From the NCBI RefSeq assembly GCF_004684775.1, contig NZ_SRIC01000035.1:1-46560 (forward strand): 46,560 bases of DNA, written 5' to 3'. Positions 36,882-44,844 of the stretch are shown piece after piece. A program made the position numbers and the translations under genes. This DNA comes from Streptomyces sp. MZ04. Its GTDB lineage: Bacteria > Actinomycetota > Actinomycetes > Streptomycetales > Streptomycetaceae. The notes beneath the pieces are model-generated. The model was not told the origin of the DNA. It searched no databases and saw only the letters and a list, made by a program, of their open reading frames with translations. Positions within the stretch are counted from its first letter, which is position 1. Every line of letters begins with the position of its first letter.

Positions 36882-37202
36882 GTGGCCTGGGTTCTGTTGA
36901 TCGTCGCCGGTCTGCTCGAAGTGGGCTGGTCGATCGGGATGAAGTTCACCGAGGGGTTCACGCGGCTGTGGCCGAGCGTGTTCACCGGACTCGGGATCGT
37001 CGTGAGCATGATGCTGCTGTCGCAGGCCGCCAAGACGCTGCCCATCGGTACGGCGTACGGCGTCTGGGTCGGCATCGGTGCCGCCGGTGCGGCGGTGGTC
37101 GGGATGATGGTGCTCGGTGAGCCGGCCACCGCCGCCCGGATCTTCTTCGTGGTGCTCTTGCTGGTCGCTGTGGTGGGGCTCAAGGCGACCTCGGGGCACT
37201 AA
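36882..37202 (+). CDS. gdx: Guanidinium exporter Gdx (SugE, SMR family)
   Basis: A 106-residue small multidrug-resistance transporter with four membrane helices and the central Glu13 of the dual-topology dimer (GLLEVGWSIGMKFTEGF). The SugE/Gdx subtype carries the KFTEGF pattern and exports guanidinium; the guanidine-III riboswitch directly upstream confirms the substrate class. GTG start with GGAGG 8 nt upstream. The stop codon lies in a 20-bp tandem duplication. Confidence 0.95.
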   Translation: MAWVLLIVAGLLEVGWSIGMKFTEGFTRLWPSVFTGLGIVVSMMLLSQAAKTLPIGTAYGVWVGIGAAGAAVVGMMVLGEPATAARIFFVVLLLVAVVGLKATSGH

Positions 37203-37221
37203 AGACGACCTTGGGGCACTA
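37182..37221. repeat. 20-bp tandem duplication spanning the gdx stop codon
   Basis: Copies at 37182-37201 and 37202-37221 differ at two positions. The gdx stop TAA (37200-37202) straddles the junction; the second copy carries its own CACTAG. Confidence 0.85.
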
Positions 37222-37225
37222 GGGA

Positions 37226-39688
37226 TCACTCGGGCCTGGTGCTCTGCCTTCTGGTGGCCGAGTCGTCCGTCAGGCCGCCCAGGGCGCCGCCCCCGTCGGT
37301 GGTGCCGCCGTCCGCGGTGCCGCCGTCGGTCTGGCCGCCCTGGGTCTCGCCCCCTTCGGTCTGGCCGCCTTCGGTCTGGCCCCCGTCGACCGCTCCGCCG
37401 TCGACCGCCCCACCGCCCGTCTGACCCCGGGTCTGGCCTTGGTCCTGGCCCTGCGTCTGCCCCTGGTCCTGGCCTTGCGTCTGGCCCTGGTCCTGACCCT
37501 GGGTCTGGCCCTGGTCCTGGCCGGGCGTCTCCTCCCCGCCCGTGGTCGCCCCGCCCGTCGTCGGGTCCTCGCCGATGTCCGTCGGGTCCGGGATCACCGG
37601 CAGGTCGGCGCCCTCCTCCAGGACCAGGGCGAAGTCCTGCACCGGCTCGCCCTCCAGGGCGTCCCTGGTGAACTGCGCCCAGATCTGCGCCGGGTAGGCG
37701 CCGCCGTTGATGCGGGGCTGGCCGAGCGCCCCGTACAGCGGGGCGTGCGCGCCCGTGTCCGGGTCCTGGCCCATCACGGCGACCACCGTGGCCAGCTCCG
37801 GGGTGTAGCCCGCGAACCAGGCCGCCTTGTCCTCCTCGGCGGTTCCGGTCTTGCCCGCCGCCGGGCGGCCCGCGGCCTGTGCGGCCGTGCCGGTGCCGCC
37901 GTCGACGACGCTCTGCAGGACGGACGTGGTGGTGTCGGCGGCCTCGCGGCTCACCGCCTGCTCGGTGTTCTGCTCGGGCAGGTCGACTTCCTGGCCGTCC
38001 TTGGTGACCTTCTCGACCATCGTGTACGTGCCGTGCCTGCCGTGGTTGGCGAGCGTCGCGTACGCCTCCGTCATGTCCAGGACGGAGGCCGTGGACGGGC
38101 CGAGCGCGATGGAGGGGGAAGCGGTCAGGTCGGGGGTGGACTCGGGGATGCCCAGGGCGACGGCCGTGTCCTTGACCTTGTCCGAGCCGACGTCGACGGC
38201 CATCTGCGCGTAGACCGAGTTGACGGACTTGTCGGTGGCCTCGCGGACGGTGATGTTGCCGTAGTCGACGTTGTCCTCGTTCTCGGGGGCGTACGTCCCG
38301 CCGTCCCAGCCCTGTACGGGGCGCTGGTCGGTGCCGTCGTAGATGGTGTTCGGGGTGATCGTGCGGCCGTCCTGGGTGACCGAGCCGTTCTCCACGGCCG
38401 AGGTGAAGACGAACGGCTTGAAGGTGGAGCCCACTTGATAGTCGCGGCGGGTGGCGTTGTTGACGTACTGCTTCGTGTAGTCGATGCCGCCGTACATCGC
38501 GACGACCTTGCCGGTGTCCGGGTCGATCGAGGCGCCGCCCGCGCGGACGTTGCGGTCGACCTTGCGGGCGTCCTTGTCGACCTTCGACATCACCTGGTCG
38601 TCGACCGCCTCCTTGAAGGCGTCCTGGCGGTCCTTCTGGAGCGTGGTGGTGATGCGGTAGCCGCCCTTGGCGAGGGTGTCCTCGTCGACGATGTCGTTGG
38701 TCGTCAGATAGTCCTCGACGGCCTGCACGAGATAGCCCCGCTGCCCGGAGAGGCCGGACGCGCCCTTGGCCTCCTTGGGCTTGGGGAACTTCACGTTCGC
38801 CCGGTCGGCCGCGCTGAGCCAGCCCTCCTTGACCATGCCGTCGAGGACGTAGTTCCAGCGGCCCACGGCGCGCGGCTTGTTCTCGGGGTGCGTCGCGACG
38901 TCGTACGCGTTGGGGGAGTTGAGGAGCGTCGCGAGGTAGGCGCCCTGCGCGGTGTCCAGGTCGTCGACGTCCTTGCCGAAGTACGCCTGGGCCGCGGCCT
39001 GCACGCCGTACGCGTTGCGCCCGAAGTAGCTGGTGTTGAGGTAGCCGGCCAGGATGTCGTCCTTGCTCACCTCGCGGTCCAGCTTGATCGAGATGAAGAA
39101 CTCCTTCACCTTGCGGGTGACCGTCTGCTCCTGGCCCAGGTAGTAGTTCTTGACGAACTGCTGGGTGATCGTGGAGCCGGACTGTTTGCCCTTGCCGGTG
39201 ACGGTGTTCCAGGCCGCGCGGATCATCGCCTTGGGGTCGATGGCGGACTCGCTGTAGAAGTCCCGGTCCTCGGCGGCCAGCGCGGCGTGCTGGACCTTCT
39301 TGGGGATCTGGCTGAGGGGGACGTTCTCGCGGTTGACCTCGCCGTCGCGGGCGAGTTGGGTGCCGTCGGCGTACAGGTACACGTTGCTCTGCGCGGTCGC
39401 CGCCGTGTTGGCCGGCGGGATGTCGACGATGAGATAGCCGGCGGCGAAGCCGCCGACGCAGAGCAGGATGATCAGGATGAAGCCGCCGAGGACCATGCGC
39501 CAGGTGGGGAAGATCCGCCGCCAGCCCTTGCGCTTGGGGCGCTTGGGCTTCTGGCCTTTCTGGCCTTTCTGGCCCTTCTCGCCCTTCTTCCCCGTCTGTT
39601 CATCGGCGCCAGGAGTGTCCACGGGTTCGCGGGGCGCCCAGCCCTCGGGCCCTTCGGCACCCTGCTGCTGCGGCTCGTCGCTGCTCAT
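37226..39688 (-). CDS. Class A penicillin-binding protein (glycosyltransferase/transpeptidase)
   Basis: An 820-residue bifunctional cell-wall enzyme. A disordered Lys/Gly/Gln-rich N-terminus (31-56, repeated GQK) precedes a membrane helix (about 63-87), then a GT51 domain with catalytic Glu140 (AAEDRDFY), then a transpeptidase domain with Ser421 (GSTFKPF), SVN (KSVNSVYAQ) and KTGT (near 612). The C-terminal tail after about residue 710 is low complexity: GQTQGQDQ units and Gly/Thr/Asp-rich repeats, which probably lie outside in the wall. ATG 39688 follows GGGAG. It probably acts in hyphal or sporulation wall synthesis. Confidence 0.93.
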   Translation of the reverse strand: MSSDEPQQQGAEGPEGWAPREPVDTPGADEQTGKKGEKGQKGQKGQKPKRPKRKGWRRIFPTWRMVLGGFILIILLCVGGFAAGYLIVDIPPANTAATAQSNVYLYADGTQLARDGEVNRENVPLSQIPKKVQHAALAAEDRDFYSESAIDPKAMIRAAWNTVTGKGKQSGSTITQQFVKNYYLGQEQTVTRKVKEFFISIKLDREVSKDDILAGYLNTSYFGRNAYGVQAAAQAYFGKDVDDLDTAQGAYLATLLNSPNAYDVATHPENKPRAVGRWNYVLDGMVKEGWLSAADRANVKFPKPKEAKGASGLSGQRGYLVQAVEDYLTTNDIVDEDTLAKGGYRITTTLQKDRQDAFKEAVDDQVMSKVDKDARKVDRNVRAGGASIDPDTGKVVAMYGGIDYTKQYVNNATRRDYQVGSTFKPFVFTSAVENGSVTQDGRTITPNTIYDGTDQRPVQGWDGGTYAPENEDNVDYGNITVREATDKSVNSVYAQMAVDVGSDKVKDTAVALGIPESTPDLTASPSIALGPSTASVLDMTEAYATLANHGRHGTYTMVEKVTKDGQEVDLPEQNTEQAVSREAADTTTSVLQSVVDGGTGTAAQAAGRPAAGKTGTAEEDKAAWFAGYTPELATVVAVMGQDPDTGAHAPLYGALGQPRINGGAYPAQIWAQFTRDALEGEPVQDFALVLEEGADLPVIPDPTDIGEDPTTGGATTGGEETPGQDQGQTQGQDQGQTQGQDQGQTQGQDQGQTRGQTGGGAVDGGAVDGGQTEGGQTEGGETQGGQTDGGTADGGTTDGGGALGGLTDDSATRRQSTRPE

Positions 39689-39799
39689 GTCTGGTGGAAC
39701 TCCCGGTTCGCGTCGTACGTCACGTACGCCTCGTACGACCCATTGCACACTGTCGCTTCGCGCGTTCCGCGCCAGGCACGCGTCGGGCGTGGAAATTGC

Positions 39800-39829
39800 C
39801 TGGCACGGCGCCATCGACCGCACTAGGCT
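39800..39829 (+). promoter_or_regulatory. Promoter of the ABC-2 exporter operon
   Basis: CTGGCA (39800-39805), 18-bp spacer, TAGGCT (39824-39829), about 45 nt before the first gene. Confidence 0.45.
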
Positions 39830-39873
39830 CCGACCCTTTGGCCCGGAAGAGGGCAAGGCTCTCGCTAAAGGGG

Positions 39874-40695
39874 ATGCGTGTGCGTACAGGACGGTTCCGC
39901 TTGTACGCGGCCGTCGCCCGAGGAGGCTTCAGGCGGTACGCCACCTACCGGATCGCGACCCTGGCCGGGGTCTTCACGAACACCGTCTTCGGGCTGATCC
40001 TCGCGTACACCTACATCGCCCTCTGGGACGAACGCCCGGGGCTCGGCGGTTACGACCAGGCGCAGGCGCTGACGTACGTGTGGCTGGGGCAGGGGCTGCT
40101 CACGGTCATGGCGCTGATGGGCGGCGGATTCGAGGGCGAGCTGATCGAGCGGATCCGCACCGGGGACATCGCCATCGACCTGTACCGGCCCGCCGATCCG
40201 CAGGCCTGGTGGCTGGCGACCGACCTGGGCCGGGCGCTGTTCCAGCTGCTCGGGCGTGGTGTCGTGCCGATGGTGGTCGGCTCCCTCGTCTTCGACCTGG
40301 CGCTGCCCACGGACGCGGCGCGCTGGCTGGCGTTCCTGGTGGCCGTCGCGCTCGGCATGGTGGTCAGCTTCGCGATCCGGTTCCTGGTGGCGCTCTCCGC
40401 GTTCTGGCTGATGGACGGAGCGGGCACCACCCAGGTGGCGATGCTCGCGGGCACCTTCTTCTCCGGCATGCTGCTTCCGCTGAACGTCTTCCCGGGCGCG
40501 CTCGGCGAGTTCGCCCGCGCACTGCCCTGGTCGGCGCTGCTCCAGGTGCCCGTCGACGTGTTCCTGGGCAAGCACACGGGCACGGGCCTGCTGTGGACGT
40601 ACGCCTTCCAGATCGGCTGGGCGGCGGCACTGCTCTCGGCAGGGCGGCTGCTGCAGTCCGTGGCCACGCGACGGGTGGTGGTCCAGGGTGGCTGA
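39874..40695 (+). CDS. ABC-2 type permease (first subunit)
   Basis: A 273-residue membrane protein with about six helices, of the ABC-2 family found as two different permeases plus one ATPase. The central charged segment GELIERIRTGDIAIDLYRPADPQ is typical of this group. AAAGGGG (39867-39873) suggests the in-frame GTG at 39880 as a competing start. It overlaps the second permease by 8 bp. Substrate unknown; export rather than import is expected as no binding protein is present. Confidence 0.88.
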   Translation: MRVRTGRFRLYAAVARGGFRRYATYRIATLAGVFTNTVFGLILAYTYIALWDERPGLGGYDQAQALTYVWLGQGLLTVMALMGGGFEGELIERIRTGDIAIDLYRPADPQAWWLATDLGRALFQLLGRGVVPMVVGSLVFDLALPTDAARWLAFLVAVALGMVVSFAIRFLVALSAFWLMDGAGTTQVAMLAGTFFSGMLLPLNVFPGALGEFARALPWSALLQVPVDVFLGKHTGTGLLWTYAFQIGWAAALLSAGRLLQSVATRRVVVQGG

Positions 40696-41509
40696 CCTGG
40701 CACAGGTGCGGGACGGGCTGCGCGCCTACCGGCTGATCTCCGCCATGTGGATCCGCTCCCTCATGACCTACCGCCTGTCCTTCGCGATGACCGCGCTCGG
40801 CAACCTCGCGGTGACCGCCTTCGACTTCGTGGCGATCCTGCTGATGTTCTCCCAGGTGGACCGGCTCGGCGGCTACTCGCTGCCCGAGATCGCCTTTCTG
40901 TACGGCGCGTCGTCCACCGCGTTCGGCTTCGCGGACCTCGCCATCGGATCCATGGACCGGCTCGGCAGGCGGGTACGCGACGGCACCCTCGACACCCTCC
41001 TGGTGCGGCCCGCCCCGGTGATCGCGCAGGTCGCGGGCGACCGCTTCGGGCTGCACAGGATCGGACGCGTCACCCAGGGGGCGCTCGTCCTCGCGTACGC
41101 GCTCGTGGTTTTGGACATCGAATGGACCCCGCTGAAGGTCCTGATGGTGCCGCTGATGCTGGTCTGCGGCGCTGCCATCTTCGCCTCCGTGTTCGTGGCG
41201 GGCGGGGCCTTCCAGTTCGTGGCGCAGGACGCGGCCGAGGTGCAGAACGCCTTCACGTACGGCGGCACCACGCTGCTCCAGTACCCGCCGACCGTCTTCG
41301 CCAAGGACCTGGTGCGGGGCGTCACCTTCGTCCTGCCGCTGGCCTTCGTGAACTGGCTGCCCGCGCTGTACGTCCTGGGGCGGCCCTATCCGCTGGACCT
41401 GCCGGCGTGGGTGGCGTTCACGCCGCCGCTGGTGGCCGCGGCATGTCTTGCCCTGGCCGGTCTCGCCTGGCGCACGGGCCTTCGTTCGTACCGCAGCACT
41501 GGGAGCTGA
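40688..41509 (+). CDS. ABC-2 type permease (second subunit)
   Basis: A 273-residue membrane protein paralogous to the upstream permease, same length, with about six helices and the matching cytoplasmic segment GSMDRLGRRVRDGTLDTLLVRPAP. The two would form a heterodimeric channel. GTG start overlapping the first permease by 8 bp, and 6 bp before the ATPase gene, so translationally coupled. Confidence 0.88.
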   Translation: MADLAQVRDGLRAYRLISAMWIRSLMTYRLSFAMTALGNLAVTAFDFVAILLMFSQVDRLGGYSLPEIAFLYGASSTAFGFADLAIGSMDRLGRRVRDGTLDTLLVRPAPVIAQVAGDRFGLHRIGRVTQGALVLAYALVVLDIEWTPLKVLMVPLMLVCGAAIFASVFVAGGAFQFVAQDAAEVQNAFTYGGTTLLQYPPTVFAKDLVRGVTFVLPLAFVNWLPALYVLGRPYPLDLPAWVAFTPPLVAAACLALAGLAWRTGLRSYRSTGS

Positions 41510-41515
41510 ACCGCC

Positions 41516-42481
41516 GTGGAAGCAGACCTCATTGAGCTCGAGGGCGTCGAGAAGGTCTTCGACGTACGCAAGAAGACCGGTTTCCTGCGGCGCGAGAAGC
41601 ACGAGGTGCGGGCCGTGGACGGCATCAGCTTCACCGTGCCGCGCGGCGAGATGGTCGGCTACATCGGGCCGAACGGCGCGGGCAAGTCGACGACGATCAA
41701 GATGCTGACGGGGATCCTCACGCCGAGCGGCGGCCGGCTGCGGGTCGCGGGCATCGACCCGTCCCGTGAGCGCACCCGCCTCGCGCGGCGCATCGGCGTG
41801 GTCTTCGGCCAGCGCACCACCCTGTGGTGGGACCTGCCGCTGATCGACTCGTACCGCCTGATGCACCGGATGTACCGGGTCCCGGACGCCCGCTTCAAGG
41901 AGAACCTCGACCGGTGCGTCGAACTCCTCGAGCTGGACGCCCTGTTGGACGTGCCCGTGCGGCAGCTCTCCCTCGGGCAGCGGATGCGCGGCGACATCGC
42001 GGCGGCGCTCCTGCACGATCCGGAGGTCCTGTACCTGGACGAGCCGACGATCGGCCTCGATGTGATCAGCAAGGCCAAAGTCCGTGGATTCCTGCGGGAC
42101 TTGAACGCCGAGGCGGGCACGACCGTCCTGCTGACCACCCACGACCTGACCGACATCGAGCAGCTCTGCAAGCGCGTGATGGTCATCGACCACGGGCGTC
42201 TGATGTACGACGGGGCCCTCTCCGGGCTGCACGAGGTGGGGGAGAGCGAGCGCACCCTGGTGGTGGACCTGGAGCGTGAACTTCCGCCCATCGAGGCCGA
42301 GTCGGCGCGGGTGGTGAAGGTGGAGGGGCCGCGGCAGTGGCTCGCCTTCCCGGCGGCGGAGTCGGCAGCCCCGCTCGTCGCGCGGATCGCGGCCGAGTAT
42401 CCGCTGGCCGATCTCTCCGTCAGGGAGCCGGACATCGAGGCGGTCATCGCCAAGATGTACGCGGAGAAGGCGACCTCGTAG
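41516..42481 (+). CDS. ABC transporter ATPase
   Basis: A 321-residue ATPase with Walker A GPNGAGKST (about 53-61), signature LSLGQRMR (about 150) and Walker B VLYLDEPTIGLD (about 172-183), then the H-loop TTHD. The C-terminal ~80 residues form the extra domain usual in ABC-2 drug/polysaccharide exporters. The signature departs from LSGGQ (LSLGQ), which is common in this subfamily. Its stop codon TAG is part of the -10 box of the next gene. Confidence 0.93.
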   Translation: MEADLIELEGVEKVFDVRKKTGFLRREKHEVRAVDGISFTVPRGEMVGYIGPNGAGKSTTIKMLTGILTPSGGRLRVAGIDPSRERTRLARRIGVVFGQRTTLWWDLPLIDSYRLMHRMYRVPDARFKENLDRCVELLELDALLDVPVRQLSLGQRMRGDIAAALLHDPEVLYLDEPTIGLDVISKAKVRGFLRDLNAEAGTTVLLTTHDLTDIEQLCKRVMVIDHGRLMYDGALSGLHEVGESERTLVVDLERELPPIEAESARVVKVEGPRQWLAFPAAESAAPLVARIAAEYPLADLSVREPDIEAVIAKMYAEKATS

Positions 42482-42484
42482 GCT
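42479..42484 (+). promoter_or_regulatory. -10 box TAGGCT overlapping the ATPase stop codon
   Basis: TAGGCT is 7 nt before the ATG at 42492; its TAG is the stop codon of the ABC ATPase. It suggests a leaderless secondary promoter inside the operon. Confidence 0.45.
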
Positions 42485-42491
42485 GCGGGGC

Positions 42492-43235
42492 ATGAGTGAC
42501 GAACGCCCCGACCTCCGGGCATCCGACGCCGACCGCGAGCGGGTCGCCGAACAACTCCGGGACGCGATGGCCGAGGGCCGCCTCGACATGACGGAGTTCG
42601 AGGAGCGCCTCGACGCGACGTACAAGGCGCGTACGTACGGCGAGTTGGCGCCCATCACCCGCGATCTGCCGTCGCACGAGGCGCTCGAGGCGCTCGAGGC
42701 GCTCGACGCGCTCGACGCCAAGGTGTCGATGGTGAAGCGGCCGGGGAGCGACGATCCCGCCGCCATCGACTGGGCGCAGCGGATGGGCGGCGAGCCCACG
42801 TCGACCGGGGCCTTCGCCTTCTGGAGCGGGTTCAGCCGCAAGGGCGGCTGGACGATCGGCCGGGTCTTCACCGCGTTCGCCCTGTGGGGCGGCGGCGAGA
42901 TCGACCTGCGAGAGGCGCGGTTCGCCTCCCGTGACGTGGAGATCCGCTGCTACACGATCATGGGCGGCATGCAGGTCATCGTGCCGCCCGAGATGGACGT
43001 CGTGGTCAAGGGCTTCGGCATCATGGGCGGCTTCGACGACAAGGCGACGGGCGTGGGCACCCCCGGCTCACCGCGCGTGCTCGTCAAGGGCTTCGCCCTG
43101 ATGGGCGGCGTCGGCGTGGACCGCAAGCTCCGCAGGACGGAGAAGCTGCGGCTCAAGGAGGAGCGCCGTCGGGAGCGCCTGGAGCGGCGGGAGGAGCGGC
43201 ACGAGCTGCACCGGCGCAGGCACGAGGAGGAGTGA
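42492..43235 (+). CDS. DUF1707 protein with LiaF-like C-terminal domain
   Basis: A 247-residue protein. The N-terminal DUF1707 module (LRASDADRERVAEQLRDAMAEGRLDMTEFEERLDATYKARTYGEL, about 8-52) is a SHOCT-like helical unit. A repeat region EALEALEALDALDA (57-75) follows from 9-bp duplications. The C-terminal part (about 125-215) resembles the DUF2154/LiaF-type beta domain (EIRCYTIMGGMQVIVPPEMDV, GFGIMGGFDD). Such proteins are often linked to cell-envelope stress sensing. It ends in a highly charged Arg/Glu helix. Confidence 0.85.
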   Translation: MSDERPDLRASDADRERVAEQLRDAMAEGRLDMTEFEERLDATYKARTYGELAPITRDLPSHEALEALEALDALDAKVSMVKRPGSDDPAAIDWAQRMGGEPTSTGAFAFWSGFSRKGGWTIGRVFTAFALWGGGEIDLREARFASRDVEIRCYTIMGGMQVIVPPEMDVVVKGFGIMGGFDDKATGVGTPGSPRVLVKGFALMGGVGVDRKLRRTEKLRLKEERRRERLERREERHELHRRRHEEE

Positions 43236-43263
43236 GCCAGAGCCCGTCGAGGGGGCCCTGGAA

Positions 43264-43308
43264 CTACAGCTCGGCGGCCTACAGCTCGGCGGCCTACAGC
43301 TCGGCGGC
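43264..43308. repeat. 15-bp triplicate repeat spanning the SGNH hydrolase stop codon
   Basis: CTACAGCTCGGCGGC occurs three times perfectly (43264-43278, 43279-43293, 43294-43308). On the minus strand each encodes Ala-Ala-Glu-Leu-stop; only the last copy (43294-43308) is the gene's real end. Confidence 0.95.
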
Positions 43309-44616
43309 CGCGGAACCCCGCAGGTGCGCGAGGTTGAACGTCTCGGCCATCCGCCGGTAGCCCGCGTCGCTGGGGTGCAGGTGATCGCCCGAGTCGTACT
43401 GGCTCCGCAGCTTGCGGGGGTCGTACGGATCCCGCAGGGCCTTGTCGAAGTCGACGAACTCGTCGAAGACGTTCCCGTCCCGGATCTCCTTGTTCACCGC
43501 CTGCCGCACGTTCTCGAGCTGCGGCTCGTACCCCCGGTGTCCCCCGAAGGGCATGAGCGTCGCGCCCACGACCCGCAGCCCGCGGGTGTGCGCCTGCCGG
43601 GTCAGCTCGCGCAGGCCCTCGACGATCCGGTCGGGGTCGTTCTGGTGCGGGTTGCGCAGGATGTCGTTGACGCCGAGCGCGATCACGACGGCCTTGACAC
43701 CCGTTCGGTTCAGTACGTCACGGTCGAAGCGGGAGAGGCCGCTCGGGTTGTCCGCGGGCGTCCCGTTCCCGTCCGAGAGGACGCGGTTGCCGCTGATGCC
43801 CTCGTTCACGACGCCGTAGCGCGGGCCGCCCGACTCCTCGCGCAGCCGGTCGGCGAGGACGTCGGTCCAGCGGGCGTTGGCGCCGATGGTGGAGGAGATG
43901 CCGTCGGTGAGCGAGTCGCCGAAGACGACGACGGTGCCGTCCGACTCGTTGCTCAGGACGTCCACGGCCGACAGATAGCGCCACGAGGTGCTCTGCTGGT
44001 CGTACGCCTGGCCGTTCGGGTCCTCTGTGCGGTCGCCCTCGGCGACGAAGCTGACCTGGCGGGCGTGCGGGTGGAAGGTGGCCGGGCCCGACGGCGTCGG
44101 CGAGAACGTCGTGACCAGCAGATCACTGTCGTGCGGCACCCGCAACCGGACCGCGTCGCTCATCACTTGCTGCCCCGCGGGGACCACCACCGACGTGTTG
44201 CCGTTGAAGTTCAGGCGGCGCAGCGTGCCCGGCGCCACGGCCGGGTTGTTCGCCCCGGCGGCGACGGCGATCGAGGCGTGCGTGATGCTCAGCGGCTGGC
44301 GCCCGTACAGGTTCGACAGGGTGATGCGGGCGCTGTCGCCGCCGACGCTGGTGTGCACGACGTTACGGATCGAGCGGCCCGCGTACCCGCGCTGATGCGT
44401 GTTCGGTTCGGCGGCCGCGGGGGACGCCGCCCAGGTGCCGACCCAGGTGCCCGCGGAGGCCGGCGCCGCGGAGTTGCGCGGAGAGCGCGGACCCGCGCTG
44501 ATGGTGTCCTGCGAACCGTCGTCGGTGCGCGACACACCAACGTATATGGCGGCAGAAATCACCACTATGACCGCGAGGACCGCGGCAAGCAGGGCATAAC
44601 CGTGACGCTTGGTCAT
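43294..44616 (-). CDS. Secreted or anchored SGNH/GDSL hydrolase
   Basis: A 440-residue esterase/lipase-fold enzyme with an N-terminal hydrophobic segment (about 7-28) and a 45-residue linker. The catalytic Ser lies in VVFGDSLTDG (about residue 230), the oxyanion Asn-Asp in ALGVNDI, and the Asp-His in SGDHLHPSDAGY near the end. An N-terminal beta-rich domain (about 60-215) resembles those of cell-envelope hydrolases. It acts on an unknown ester or lipid substrate outside the cell. ATG 44616 has GAGGAG 11 nt upstream. Confidence 0.9.
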   Translation of the reverse strand: MTKRHGYALLAAVLAVIVVISAAIYVGVSRTDDGSQDTISAGPRSPRNSAAPASAGTWVGTWAASPAAAEPNTHQRGYAGRSIRNVVHTSVGGDSARITLSNLYGRQPLSITHASIAVAAGANNPAVAPGTLRRLNFNGNTSVVVPAGQQVMSDAVRLRVPHDSDLLVTTFSPTPSGPATFHPHARQVSFVAEGDRTEDPNGQAYDQQSTSWRYLSAVDVLSNESDGTVVVFGDSLTDGISSTIGANARWTDVLADRLREESGGPRYGVVNEGISGNRVLSDGNGTPADNPSGLSRFDRDVLNRTGVKAVVIALGVNDILRNPHQNDPDRIVEGLRELTRQAHTRGLRVVGATLMPFGGHRGYEPQLENVRQAVNKEIRDGNVFDEFVDFDKALRDPYDPRKLRSQYDSGDHLHPSDAGYRRMAETFNLAHLRGSAAAEL

Positions 44617-44844
44617 GCGGGCTTTGTCTCCTCGAGCAGGGGGAGCCCGAGGCTCCGATGTGATCACCCCATGATGCGTCATGGGCCGTGAGGCGGCCGA
44701 CACTGCCCCCCTCCGTCCACTCAGACGCCGGGAACTTGTGGTCCGTTCCAGGAGTCGTCAGGAAGGGAGGCGCTCGCCAGGAAGGGGTGCGCGGAGCCGG
44801 GGACAATGCGGATGAGGACGACGCGAACGGGCCAGGTGGATTGA

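Noticed and set aside
37420..37520. Possible CRISPR-like array
   Set aside because: The periodic sequence is in-frame coding repeat (GQTQGQDQ) of the PBP tail, with no variable spacers.
37439..39826. 795-codon plus-strand ORF opposite the PBP gene
   Set aside because: Shadow; the PBP on the minus strand has complete GT51 and transpeptidase motifs.
40364..42871. 835-codon minus-strand ORF opposite the ABC exporter
   Set aside because: It spans three overlapping, well-formed plus-strand ABC genes and has no domain features.
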